Below are positions 33,653 through 44,462 of a DNA stretch of 62,534 bases, in pieces; within the stretch, counting starts at the first letter, position 1, and every line of letters starts with the position of its first letter. The DNA is taken from contig JAUCBJ010004297.1 of the NCBI GenBank assembly GCA_032718475.1, positions 1-62,534 of the forward strand, read 5' to 3'. The translations under genes were made by a program, and so were the position numbers. The notes beneath the pieces were generated by a model. It saw nothing but the letters and a program-made list of their open reading frames with translations, ran no database searches and was not told the origin of the DNA. This DNA comes from Nemertoderma westbladi (taxonomy: Eukaryota; Xenacoelomorpha; Nemertodermatida; Nemertodermatidae).

Positions 33653-34925
33653 TGTGACGGGATCCAAGGAGGATCCCGGTTTATCCGGTTGTTCCAATTA
33701 CGTGTCCCCGCCGTGTGAGTGAAAAGAGTTTAGTTAAGAGTTCTAATATTGTTGACGTTCTAGCGGTATAAATATAATATGACAAGCACAAACAATTATT
33801 ACAGCAGAATAAGATGATTGATATATGAGTGAATGATGACAGCAGTGGACGGGGACGGTATTAGAAGTCTCCGCTCTGCCCTAGCTAACCGACTAACAGA
33901 ATGAGATAACTGATAACATGACAACTGGTAACTGGTAATATATTGCACGGGTTGGCTGTTGTTACATTACTCTGCCGGTGCCTTCCCCCCATTGGCTAAT
34001 AACCCTGTTGTCGCCCTTTTACCTCCCCTGAAGTGCTTCCTTTCGCCCCTGCTATTCTCTCTCTTTTAGGGGTGTAACCCCTGACCTCTATTGTGCGTTT
34101 CTCCTTCCCACTTTGTTGGGGTGACACGAGGTTGGGTAATCAACCTCGTGCTCCCAATATTGCTTAACGGCTCATTTTGTGGGGTGTTAGCGGAATTGGA
34201 TAAGCTAACACTCCCCCCATGCTATCTTCCCGGTGAGAAGATAGCATCCACCTCAAGTGCGCTTCAATTCCGCTGGATCCCGATCTAGTATCGGGTGTGG
34301 GGTGGAACTATTTTCTTTCGGGGCCGGCTTTCCAGGCCGCTCCCCATGGGTATGATAATGCTACCCTGTTCGCTTGGCGTCCCATGTCGGGCCGATCGTG
34401 CGCTCCTCTCACACAATTTTTGTTTCCCCAACACTCTCGCCACTTCAACTCCACTCTGTTCTCACCCTGACTCTCCTCTACTTCTCCTCACTTCCGCTCT
34501 GACTCTCGGACTTCCCTGTCCCTCACTCAGCCTCATATTCCTCCCCCCCACACTTGAATTGCATCCGCACTCTCTCCGCACTCCGCACTATTACTCCGTC
34601 TCTCGACCCCTCTTTGGCTAACCTACTCATCTCTGACGAGTCCCATCCCCCTCTCCTGTGCCGTCGCACTCAGGAAATGTGAAAACGTCTAGTGCCTCGT
34701 TCGTCATAGTCAGTCCTCCCCGGTCCAGTAGCTAATTGGAAAAGGTTATATGACTATAGTACTTACTTCGAATGTATATATTTTAGTTAGTTGATTACTG
34801 ATTGCTACGTACGTACATACAAATTGCACTTATTTAATTATTTAGATTACTTGAATTTGTACTTAATAGTTCGTACGTTTCGCGTGGTGCCTTCCAGGCA
34901 TGTTACACCGAAGTCTTAGTTCGTT
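33653..34925 (-). other. possible 3' LTR/UTR of the minus-strand element
   Basis: This has no protein-like frame. It begins on plus at the satellite edge with TGTGACGGGATCC and a hairpin (GGGATCC-AAGGA-GGATCCC). Just after the zinc-knuckle stop it has TGTTACA at 34901-34907. On minus this would be an LTR starting TGTAACATGCC and ending GGATCCCGTCACA, about 1255 bp long. No second LTR exists in the window to confirm it and no polypurine tract is obvious. Confidence 0.35.
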
Positions 34926-35681
34926 TCACCAGCCTTTGGGAACCACCTCAAGTCTTTCCCTTTGCCGTCCTCCTCTGGGATCCGCTTTCTGTCTTTGGAC
35001 TCTCGCCGCCACCTCCTTACTGATCCCGGTCATTGGCTCCTTGGGTGCTGGTGTTATCAGCTCCCGATATCGCTTCGCGGGTGGCCCCTCCGAGTGGCCC
35101 TGTTGTCTCCCCCTGGTGGCGTCCCATAAGATCATTTTCATTGCCTGCGGCACATGCTCCGCCAAGAAATCCCTAAACTCCCCTCGGTTCTGTGGCGTCC
35201 ACCTGTCCAAATACCTTTGCGTATTTATTACCCCGGCATATGACGCCGCCGTTGCTACCTCTTGATAGGTAAACGGTAACCTCCGCTTTATAATTTCCAA
35301 GTGAGCCTCCTGATTGATACGGAAGAAGCCCCACTTGAACTCCTGGGCCTTCATGCGTTGCCGCGTCATGGCCCCGACGTCGGCCCACTCCTCAAAGATT
35401 CTGAACTTCTCTTCATCGTCCATCCAGTCGCACTGGCGTCCGTAGTGTCCCCGAAACTTACACTTCGAACATCGGTTATGCAACCGTGGACACGCCCCCA
35501 TCCTGTGGCTCGACTCGCGGCAGTAGAGACAACTAGTCCCTTTCTGGAACCGGTACAAACAGCTCCTTTCCTGGTGGGTCTGTCTCCCACAGTAGTCACA
35601 GCCGAGCACCAATATCTCCCGCCCCATGTCGTCCTTCGTCCCAAGTGATTTCCGCAGTCTATGGAGTCGCCTTGTAGGCAA
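34926..35681 (-). CDS. triple CCHC zinc-knuckle protein segment
   Basis: This minus-strand open frame of about 250 codons has three consecutive perfect knuckles. They are CDYCGRQTHQERSC, CLYCRESSHRMGAC and CSKCKFRGHYGRQC, all C-x2-C-x4-H-x4-C. The rest is charged and ends in a basic Arg/Gln/Lys-rich tail. Zinc knuckles in tandem are typical of Gag and LINE ORF1 nucleic-acid-binding proteins. There is no ATG at the start of the frame. It overlaps the end of the upstream acidic frame by 23 nt in another phase, and the homologue at 24368-25228 is continuous across this point. A frameshift, fixed or programmed, therefore separates the two halves. Its mobile-element origin is inferred from the neighbouring BEL/Pao remnant and the second genomic copy. 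Confidence 0.6.
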   Translation of the reverse strand: MPTRRLHRLRKSLGTKDDMGREILVLGCDYCGRQTHQERSCLYRFQKGTSCLYCRESSHRMGACPRLHNRCSKCKFRGHYGRQCDWMDDEEKFRIFEEWADVGAMTRQRMKAQEFKWGFFRINQEAHLEIIKRRLPFTYQEVATAASYAGVINTQRYLDRWTPQNRGEFRDFLAEHVPQAMKMILWDATRGRQQGHSEGPPAKRYRELITPAPKEPMTGISKEVAARVQRQKADPRGGRQRERLEVVPKGW

Positions 35682-36213
35682 ACTTCTGGACGTTAGTGTC
35701 CCTGTCCACGTCGATCTCCTCGCCTCTCCCAGGCATCGTCTCCCCGAATACTACCCGTGGTGCCATCCCCAGTTGTTCGCCCAACCTGATGGTGCTCCCC
35801 GCGAAATCCATCGCCGGTTCCTCGTGCACCCAGGCCCGCTTGCTGGGTTTGTCCCAGAAGGATCTCGCCCCACTGGCCGTCACCACCCTCCCGCCAACCC
35901 AGTCCGTGTCCGATTGGCCTATCCTCGCGATGGGTGGCATCTCTCCGAACTCGTCATCATCCTCATCCTCCTCTGGGAGTGGCTCCAACCCTGGTATCCC
36001 GGTGGACCCACTGTGTCCCTTCCCGCCTTGGCTCTCGCCCGTAGCTTTCCATCCTTCTAGCTCCCCTAGCCTCCTTAGTGGCCAGTCGCCCTCGGCGCCC
36101 GCTGGTATGGGCGTCGCTTGCGATCCCGATGTCGACTGTTTCGGTGATCCCACCATCCATCCTAACTCTCGCCCTAGAGACTCCCCCGAACTCCCTGATG
36201 ATGTCCAACAAAG
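35659..36213 (-). CDS. acidic linker segment of the exonuclease/zinc-knuckle block
   Basis: This is a minus-strand frame in the same phase as the exonuclease-like frame, separated from it by a single TAA. It is Gly/Ser-rich at first and has a run of Glu/Asp (EEDEDDDEFGE). It then reads into a segment (AWVHEE..., IRLGEQLGMAPRVVFGE, DTNVQK) that aligns with residues 12-56 of the zinc-knuckle protein at 24368 (EWIHHQ..., NIQK). It terminates at TAG near 35659 where the zinc-knuckle phase takes over. It is better read as the middle of one coding unit than as a separate gene. Confidence 0.5.
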   Translation of the reverse strand, partial: LCWTSSGSSGESLGRELGWMVGSPKQSTSGSQATPIPAGAEGDWPLRRLGELEGWKATGESQGGKGHSGSTGIPGLEPLPEEDEDDDEFGEMPPIARIGQSDTDWVGGRVVTASGARSFWDKPSKRAWVHEEPAMDFAGSTIRLGEQLGMAPRVVFGETMPGRGEEIDVDRDTNVQKFAYKATP

Positions 36214-37494
36214 TTAGTCTAAGGCCGCTTGTTCCTCGAAGCCGTAGCTCTGCGCCCTAGCTTCCTCCTCCCTTTCCTCTGCTTCTCTCCTCTCCCATCT
36301 AGCGACTTCTTCCAGTCGCTTCGCCTCTCGTCTATCCGTCTCTAGCTGCTCCCATCTCTGGTATGGCGTATCTACGTCCCTGTCTACCAGATATCGGTGG
36401 TTGTAGTACACCGACTCGCCCTTCAGCCCCGGGTGGTCTACCAGACCCTCGAAGGCCGTTTTAAAGGCTCTTCTGTAGCTCAGGGGTGATCCCGATAGCA
36501 GGAATGCCATTGGTTCCTTCCCAATGACGACGGTCATGAATAGGTTTAACAAACCTATCATTATCCAGTCCTCCTGCAGGATATATCGCTTCTGATATAC
36601 CTTTATCGCTCCTCTCCGGAATTGATACACCTCTTGTCTCACTGGCCTCGCTCCCCACTTCAGCGAGTTCGCTAACTCTGCTCCGTACTCTTCTCTGAAC
36701 TTTCCCCAGTCCATCGGTTTGTGACACATGAGCCCCAATAGCTGGCCCATCGCCACCGCTCCGCAATGGCCTGTGTTCTCCACTAGTCCCAACCCGTCTG
36801 GCGCTGTCATAGCCATGAAGACCGTCTGCGTGTCCAGAAGGTTGGGGGTGTCCAGACTGATGATACTCTCCACATCGTCGCGAATCGCCGATCCCACTTT
36901 CGTCGTCGACTTCTCTCTTACCAGGACTTGCACTGCTTTCGGCAACCGGTTTAACTTTGGCCCGTCCTTGTTCCCATACATTCCCAGGTCAAATAGGAAA
37001 ATGTCCCCATTTGGTGCGGCCAAATATAGGAGAATGGTTCTGGCCGACCCCGCTGATCCCCTTCTCGAACCCTCCTTGTCTTCTACGGTTCCTTCGTCGT
37101 CTAGGATCATGTATCCTCCCCTGCTGATGGACTCTACAAACCTCTTCCAATCTCTCTTCGGTGACTCCCTCGCGTACTTCGGAATCCCAAACTTCGCTTC
37201 GTCTCCCTTTATTACGTAGTGGAAGTGTTCGAAGATCGCATTGTCCAGCGACGGCGTCCCGTAGGTCCCAACCAGCCGCTGTTCGTGCACTTCCCTGAAA
37301 TGGTCTTGTAGCGCTCGTGCTGCGTGACCCCTCTCCAACCGTTCGTAGTATATTCTTGTCTTCTCTTCTGGATGCCTCTTGGTGAAATCCACCAGTATCT
37401 CCTTTCCTCCTAGCTCCACCTTTCTCTTTCGCACAAGTTTGCTCGCCCTCTCGAACTCTGCACGATCGCTCACCCGTAGGTGGTGCCTTACCAA
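36214..37494 (-). CDS. DEDD 3'-5' exonuclease-like domain protein
   Basis: This 426-codon frame has TTG as its first in-frame candidate start; it is open further upstream without an ATG. Residues 126-330 resemble the RNase D/EXD1-type exonuclease fold. Motif I is LDDEG (Asp132-x-Glu134), then TILLYLAAPNGDIFLFDL (beta strands), then motif II-like KVGSAIRDD (199-207), then LLDTQ (219-223). W280 and RPV at 283-285 precede the region where motif III (YxxxD) is expected. There I see VYQFRRGAIKVY, so the last catalytic Asp seems absent and the usual His/Asn in motif II is Ser. The domain may be inactive or binding-only. The C-terminus (375-425) is a Glu/Arg-rich probable coiled coil. A BEL/Pao integrase end lies upstream and zinc knuckles downstream on the same strand. 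The exonuclease call is by motif only. Confidence 0.5.
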   Translation of the reverse strand: MVRHHLRVSDRAEFERASKLVRKRKVELGGKEILVDFTKRHPEEKTRIYYERLERGHAARALQDHFREVHEQRLVGTYGTPSLDNAIFEHFHYVIKGDEAKFGIPKYARESPKRDWKRFVESISRGGYMILDDEGTVEDKEGSRRGSAGSARTILLYLAAPNGDIFLFDLGMYGNKDGPKLNRLPKAVQVLVREKSTTKVGSAIRDDVESIISLDTPNLLDTQTVFMAMTAPDGLGLVENTGHCGAVAMGQLLGLMCHKPMDWGKFREEYGAELANSLKWGARPVRQEVYQFRRGAIKVYQKRYILQEDWIMIGLLNLFMTVVIGKEPMAFLLSGSPLSYRRAFKTAFEGLVDHPGLKGESVYYNHRYLVDRDVDTPYQRWEQLETDRREAKRLEEVARWERREAEEREEEARAQSYGFEEQAALD

Positions 37495-37920
37495 GGCGCA
37501 AATGTGGTGAGTGATAGGTATGGATGGTTTAATTCAGTTCGATGGCCTATCTCTCTCTGAATTTTCGAGTTATCGCCTATTCTTTACACTATTTAATTAC
37601 GAAGCTACTAAATGTACCCTAAATTGCAATTTTGTCAGTTACTTTTATTATGTTCCAGAATTTTCTTTCTACTGTTACCATAATTTGTAATTTTTAGCCC
37701 TATTCTTATTTTATTTATTTTTAATTTAATTTAATTCTACTACTTACTATTGCTTACGGATTATTCTATTTCATAATCCATATTCTGACCTATTCTGTGG
37801 GCCTGTGCAGTACAGCAGTATGCGTCGCGTGGCCTACACGATTTATCCAGCTGTACTCATATGCCCCCCTCTCGCTACTTACTGCTAACTAATATCGATA
37901 TTATATATATACCCTTCTAC
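37495..37920. other. non-coding stretch
   Basis: AT-rich with no exon recognised, lying between the exonuclease-like frame and the 46-bp repeat. Confidence 0.45.
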
Positions 37921-38420
37921 CCCTATTACTAACCGGTACTACGTACCCTCTTACTAACCTCTAACTCTCTCTAACTAACTAACGGTACTACGTACCCTCT
38001 AACTCTTACTCTCTCTCTGACTAACTAACGGTACTACGTACCCTCTAACTCTTACTCTCTCTCTGACTAACTAACGGTACTACGTACCCTCTAACTCTTA
38101 CTCTTTCTCTAACTAACTAACGGTACTACGTACCCTCTTACTACTCTAACTCCACTAACCAACACTAACTAGCAGTACTACGTACCCTCTTACTAACCAA
38201 CACTAACTAGCGGTACCACGTACACTCTTACTAATCTAACTCTACTAACTAGCGGTACTACGTACCCTTTTACTACTCTAACTCCACTAACCAACACTAA
38301 CTAGCGGTACTATGTACCCTCTTACTACTCTAACTCTACTAACTAACGGTACTACGTACCTTACTACTTCTCTAACACTTCTAACTAATGGTACTACGAA
38401 CCTCCTAACTAACTAACTAA
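37921..38420. repeat. 46-bp minisatellite with palindromic core
   Basis: GGTACTACGTACCCTC followed by TAACTCTTACTCTCTCTC and TGACTAACTAAC recurs with a 46-bp period (about 37984, 38030, 38076 and 38122). Diverged units extend to about 38420. GGTAC-TAC-GTACC is a small inverted repeat. It lies between the integrase stop and the exonuclease-like frame. Confidence 0.85.
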
Positions 38421-38537
38421 CTCTAATTATTTTTTTTTATTTTATTTTTATTTTATGTGTGGGAAGGGCGCCTCGCCCTCAATCCACCCCCCTCAGTCCA
38501 AAACTTGGATGACTAAACCCCTTCTCTAAACTCAATT

Positions 38538-38860
38538 CTAAGGCACTCCTTCTAGTAGACAGCACTTCCCTACAGCTCTCCTGTAGGTTTTTCTGTCTTT
38601 CGCACCTATCTTGCCACCTATCCGCACTTCTACCGACCGGACTCTTCCGTCCTCATCGGAGTAAGTGCTTACAACTCTCGCCAACCGCCACTGGTTGTTG
38701 ATGATTGTATCATCCGTGACAATCACGAGTTCTCCCTCTCTTAACTCCCTATTCGTCTTCCTCCACTTGCTTCTTTTGTGAAGCGTGGGTAGGTATTCCT
38801 CAACCCACCTCCTCCAATACTCTATGCTTATCGCTTTAGCGACTTTCCAAGGAAGGGAAG
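38538..38860 (-). pseudogene. BEL/Pao integrase C-terminal fragment (DUF5641-like)
   Basis: On minus, the frame coming out of the satellite changes at about 38857 into YWRRWVEEYLPTLHKRSKW. It continues with a GELVIVTDDT...WRLARVV segment, then RSVEVRIG and YRRAVGKCCLLE before the stop. FWRRW-x2-EYLPTLQ-x-RSKW and RPVxKLCLLE are signatures of the C-terminal domain of BEL/Pao polyproteins. Only about 105 codons remain; the rest of gag-pol is replaced by satellite. The satellite-encoded residues fused in front are accidental. Confidence 0.8.
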
Positions 38861-41800
38861 GGCTGGTGGAAGGGTGGAGCTGGAGCCACAGCGGGTGGTA
38901 TAGGGGGGAGCAGTTGGATTGGGCTGAGGCTGGTGGAAGGCTGTAGCTGGAGCCACAGCGGGTGGTATAGGGAGGAGCAGTTGGATTGGGCTGAGGCTGG
39001 TGGAAGGGTGGAGCTGGAGCCACAGCGGCTGGTATAGGGAGGAGCAGTTGGATTGGGCTGAGGCTGGTGGAAGGGTGGAGCTGGAGCCACAGCGGGTGGT
39101 ATAGGGAGGAGCAGTTGGATTGGGCTGGTGCAAGCGGAAGGGTGGAGCTGGAGCCACAGCGGGTGTTATAGGGAGGAACAGTTGGATTGAGTTGAGGCTG
39201 GTAGAAGGGTGGAGCTAGAGCCGCAGCAGGTGTTATAGGGAGGAGCAGTTGGATTGGGCTGAGGCTGGTGGAAGGCTGTAGCTGGAGCCACAGCGTGTGG
39301 TATAGGGAGGAGCAGTTGGATTGGGCTGAGGCTGTTGGAAGGGTGGAGCTGGAGCCACATCGGGTGGTAGGGAGGAGCAGTTCGATTGGACTGAAGCTGG
39401 AGTCACAGCGGCTGTTATAGGGAGGAGCAGTTGGATTGGGCTGATGCTGGTGGAAGGGTGGAGCTGGAGCCACAGCGGGTGGTATAGGGAGGAGCAGTGG
39501 GATTGGGCTGAGGCTGGTGGAAGGGTGAAGCTGTAGCCACAGCGTGTGGTAGGGATGAGCAGTTGGATTGGGCTGAAGCTGGTGGAGCTGGAGCCACAGC
39601 GGGTTTTATAAGGAGGAGCAGTTGGATTGGGCTGAAGCTGTTGGAAGGGTGGAGCTGGAGCCACATCGGGTGGTAGGGAGGAGCAGTTGGATTGGACTGA
39701 AACTGGAGCCACAGCGGCTGTTATAGGGAGGAGCAGTTGGATTGGGCTGATGCTGGTGTAAGGGTGTAGCTGGAGCCACAGCGGGTGGTATAGGGAGGAG
39801 CAGTGGGATTGGGCTGAGGCTGGTGGAAGGGTGGAGCTGTAGCCACAGCGGGTGGTAGGGAGGAGTAGTTGGATTGGGCTGAGGCTGGTGGTAGGGTGGA
39901 GCAGGAGCCACAGCGGGTGGTATAGGCAGGAGCAGTTGGATTGGGCTGAGGCTGGTAGAAGGGTGGAGCTGGTGCCACAACGGGTGGTATAGGGAAGGGC
40001 AGTTGGATTGGGCTAATGCTGGTGGAAGGATAGAGCTGGAGCCACAGCGGGTGGTATAGGGAGGAGCAGTTGGATTGGGCTGGTGCAAGCGGAAGGGTGG
40101 AGCTGGAGCCACAGCGGGTGTTATAGGGAGGACCAGTTGGATTGGGCTAAGGCTGGTGGAAGGGTGGAGCTGGAGCCACAGCAGGTGTTATAGGTAGGAG
40201 CAGTTGGATTGGGCTGAGGCTGGTGGAAGGGTGGAGCTGGAGCCACAGCGGGTGGTATAGGGGGGAGCAGTTGGATTGGGCTGAGGCTGGTGGAAGGGTG
40301 GAGCTGGAGCCACATCGGGTGGTAGGGAGGAGCAGTTCGATTGGACTGAAGCTGGAGTCACAGCGGCTGTTATAGGGAGGAGCAGTTGGATTGGGCTGAT
40401 GCTGGTGGAAGGGTGGAGCTGGAGCCACAGCGGGTGGTATAGGGAGGAGCAGTGGGATTGGGCTGAGGCTGGTGGAAGGGTGAAGCTGTAGCCACAGCGT
40501 GTGGTAGGGATGAGCAGTTGGATTGGGCTGAAGCTGGTGGAGCTGGAGCCACAGCGGGTTTTATAAGGAGGAGCAGTTGGATTGGGCTGAAGCTGTTGGA
40601 AGGGTGGAGCTGGAGCCACATCGGGTGGTAGGGAGGAGCAGTTGGATTGGACTGAAACTGGAGCCACAGCGGCTGTTATAGGGAGGAGCAGTTGGATTGG
40701 GCTGATGCTGGTGTAAGGGTGTAGCTGGAGCCACAGCGGGTGGTATAGGGAGGAGCAGTGGGATTGGGCTGAGGCTGGTGGAAGGGTGGAGCTGTAGCCA
40801 CAGCGGGTGGTAGGGAGGAGTAGTTGGATTGGGCTGAGGCTGGTGGTAGGGTGGAGCAGGAGCCACAGCGGGTGGTATAGGCAGGAGCAGTTGGATTGGG
40901 CTGAGGCTGGTAGAAGGGTGGAGCTGGTGCCACAACGGGTGGTATAGGGAAGGGCAGTTGGATTGGGCTAATGCTGGTGGAAGGATAGAGCTGGAGCCAC
41001 AGCGGGTGGTATAGGGAGGAGCAGTTGGATTGGGCTGGTGCAAGCGGAAGGGTGGAGCTGGAGCCACAGCGGGTGTTATAGGGAGGACCAGTTGGATTGG
41101 GCTAAGGCTGGTGGAAGGGTGGAGCTGGAGCCACAGCAGGTGTTATAGGTAGGAGCAGTTGGATTGGGCTGAGGCTGGTGGAAGGGTGGAGCTGGAGCCA
41201 CAGCGGGTGGTATAGGGGGGAGCAGTTGGATTGGGCTGAGGCTGGTGGAAGGCTGTAGCTGGAGCCACAGCGGGTGGTATAGGGAGGAGCAGTTAGATTG
41301 GGCTGAGGCTGGTGGAAGGGTGGAGCTGGAGCCACAGCGGCTGGTATAGGGAGGAGCAGTTGGATTGGGCTGAGGCTGGTGGAAGGGTGGAGCTGGAGCC
41401 ACAGCGGGTGGTATAGGGAGGAGCAGTTGGATAGGGCTGAGGCTAGTTGAAGGGTGGAGCTGGAGCCACAGCGGGTGGTATAGGGAGGAGCAATTGGATT
41501 GGGCTGATGCTGGTAGAAGGGTGGAGCTGGAGCCACAGCGGGTGGTATAGGGAGGAGCAGTTGGATTGGGCTGGTGCAAGCGGAAGGGTGGAGCTGGAGC
41601 CACAGCGGGTGTTATAGGGAGGAACAGTTGGATTGAGTTGAGGCTGGTAGAAGGGTGGAGCTAGAGCCGCAGCAGGTGTTATAGGGAGGAGCAGTTGGAT
41701 TGGGCTGAGGCTGGTAGAAGGGTGGAGCTGGAGCCACAGCGTGTGGTATAGGGAGGAGCAGTTGGATTGGGCTGAGGCTGTTGGAAGGGTGGAGCTGGAG

Positions 41801-44462
41801 CCACATCGGGTGGTAGGGAGGAGCAGTTCGATTGGACTGAAGCTGGAGTCACAGCGGCTGTTATAGGGAGGAGCAGTTGGATTGGGCTGATGCTGGTGGA
41901 AGGGTGGAGCTGGAGCCACAGCGGGTGGTATAGGGAGGAGCAGTGGGATTGGGCTGAGGCTGGTGGAAGGGTGAAGCTGTAGCCACAGCGTGTGGTAGGG
42001 ATGAGCAGTTGGATTGGGCTGAAGCTGGTGGAGCTGGAGCCACAGCGGGTTTTATAAGGAGGAGCAGTTGGATTGGGCTGAGGCTGTTGGAAGGGTGGAG
42101 CTGGAGCCACATCGGGTGGTAGGGAGGAGCAGTTGGATTGGACTGAAACTGGAGCCACAGCGGCTGTTATAGGGAGGAGCAGTTGGATTGGGCTGATGCT
42201 GGTGTAAGGGTGTAGCTGGAGCCTCAGCGGGTGGTATAGGGGGGAGCAGTGGGATTGGGCTGAGGCTGGTGGAAGGGTGGAGCTGTAGCCACAGCGGGTG
42301 GTAGGGAGGAGTAGTTGGATTGGGCTGAGGCTGGTGGAGCTGGAGCCACAGCGAGTGTTATAGGGGGGAGCAGTGGGATTGGGCTGAGGCTGGTGGAAGG
42401 GTGGAGCTGTAGCCACAGCGGGTGGTAGGGAGGAGCAGTTGGATTGGGCTGAGGCTGGTGGAAGGGTGGAGCAGGAGCCACAGCGGGTGGTATAGGGGGG
42501 AGCAGTGGGATTGGGCTGAGGCTGGTGGAAGGGTGGAGCTGTAGCCACAGCGGGTGGTAGGGAGGAGCAGTTGGATTGGGCTGAGGCTGGTGGAAGGGTG
42601 GAGCAGGAGCCACAGCGGGTGGTATAGGCAGGAGCAGTTGGATTGGGCTGAGGCTGGTAGAAGGGTGGAGCTGGTGCCACAACGGGTGGTATAGGGAGGG
42701 GCAGTTGGATTGGGCTGAGGCTGGTGGAAGGGTGGAGCTGGAGTCACAGCGGGTGGTATAGGGAGGAGCAGTTGGATTGGGCTGCGGCTGGTGGAGGGGT
42801 GGAGCTGGTGCCACAGCGGGTGGTATAGGGAGGGGCAGTTGGATTGGGCTGAGGCTGGTGGAAGGGTGGAGCTGGAGTCACAGCGGGTGGTATAGGGAGG
42901 AGCAGTTGGATTGGGCTGAGGCTGGTGGAAGGGTGGAGCTGGTGCCACAGCGGGTGGTATAGGGAGGGGCAGTTGGATTGGGCTGAGGCTGGTGGATGGG
43001 TGGAGCTGGTGCCACAGTGGGTGGTATAGGGAGGGGCAGTAGGATTGGGCTGAGGCTGGTGGAAGGGTGGAGTTGGAGTCACAGCGGGTGGTATAGGGAG
43101 GAGCAGTTGGATTGGGCTGAGGCTGGTGGAAGGGTGGAGCTGGTGCTACAGCGGGTGGTATAGGGAGGGGCAGTTGGATTGGGCTGAGGCTGGTGGAAGG
43201 GTGGAGCTGGAGACACAGCGGATGGTATAGGGAGGATCAGTTGGATTGGGCTGAGGCTGGTGGAAGGGTGGAGCTGGAGCCACAGCGGGTGGTACAGGGA
43301 GGAGCAGTTGGATTGGGCTGAGGCTGGTGGAAGGGCGGAGCTAGAGCCACAGCGTGTGGTATAGGGAGGAGCAGTTGGATTGGGCTGAGGCTGGTGGAAG
43401 GGTGGAGCTGGAGCCACAGCGGGTGGTATAGGGAGGAGCAGTTGGATTGGGCTGAAGCAAGTTGAAGGGTGGAGCTGGAGCCACAGCGGGTGGTATAGGG
43501 AGGAGCAATTGGATTGGGCTGATGCTGGTGGAAGGGTGGAGCTGGAGCCACAGCGGGTGGTATAGGGAGGAGCAGTTGGATTGGGCTGAGGCTAGTTGAA
43601 GGGTGGAGCTGGAGCCACAGCGGGTGGTATACGGAGGAGCAATTGGATTGGGCTGATGCTGGTAGAAGGGTGGAGCTGGAGCCACAGCGGGTGGTATAGG
43701 GAGGAGCAGTTGGATTAGGCTGGTGCAAGCGGAAGGGTGGAGCTGGAGCCACAGCGTGTGTTATAGGGCGGGACAGTTGGATTGGGCTGAGGCTAGTGGA
43801 AGGGTGGAGCTAGAGCCACAGCAGGTGTTATAGGGAGGAGCAGTTTGATTGGTCTGAGGCTGGTAGAAGGGTGGAGCTGGAGCCACAGCGTGTGGTATAG
43901 GGAGGAGCAGTTGGATTGGGCTGAGGCTGTTGGAAGGGTGGAGCTGGAGCCACATCGGGTGGTAGGGAGGAGCAGTTCGATTGGACTGAAGCTGGAGCCA
44001 CAGCGGCTGTTATAGTGAGGAGCAGTTGGATTGGGCTGATGCTGGAGGAAGGGTGGAGCTGGAGCCGCAGCGGGTGGTATAGGGAGGAGCAGTGGGATTG
44101 GGCTGGGGCTGGTAGAAGGGTAGAGCTGGAGCCACATCGGGTGGTAGGGAGGAGCAGTTCGATTGGACTGAAGCTGGAGTCACAGCGGCTGTTATAGGGA
44201 GGAGCAGTTGGATTGGGCTGATGCTGGTGGAAGGGTGGAGCTGGAGCCACAGCGGGTGGTATAGGGAGGAGCAGTTGGATTGGGCTGAGGCTGTTGGAAG
44301 GGTGGAGCTGGAGTCACAGCGGGTGGTATAGGGAGGAGCAGTTGGATTGGGCTGAGGCTGGTGGAAGGGTGGAGCTGGTGCCATAGCAGGTGGTATAGGG
44401 AGGGGCAGTTGGATTGGGCTGAGGCTGGTGGAGGGGTGGAGCGGGTGGTATAGGGAGCGGGT
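38860..44462. repeat. 67-bp satellite, block B
   Basis: This has the same unit as block A, with variants carrying TTCGATTGGACTGAAGCTGG, CAGCGGCTGTTATAG or a shortened GGTAGGGAGGAGCAG join. A 955-bp higher-order duplication is evident: the stretch at about 39160-40115 repeats at 40115-41070 with almost no change. Long minus-strand open frames here (up to 333 codons) reflect the stop-free unit and are not annotated as genes. Confidence 0.95.
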
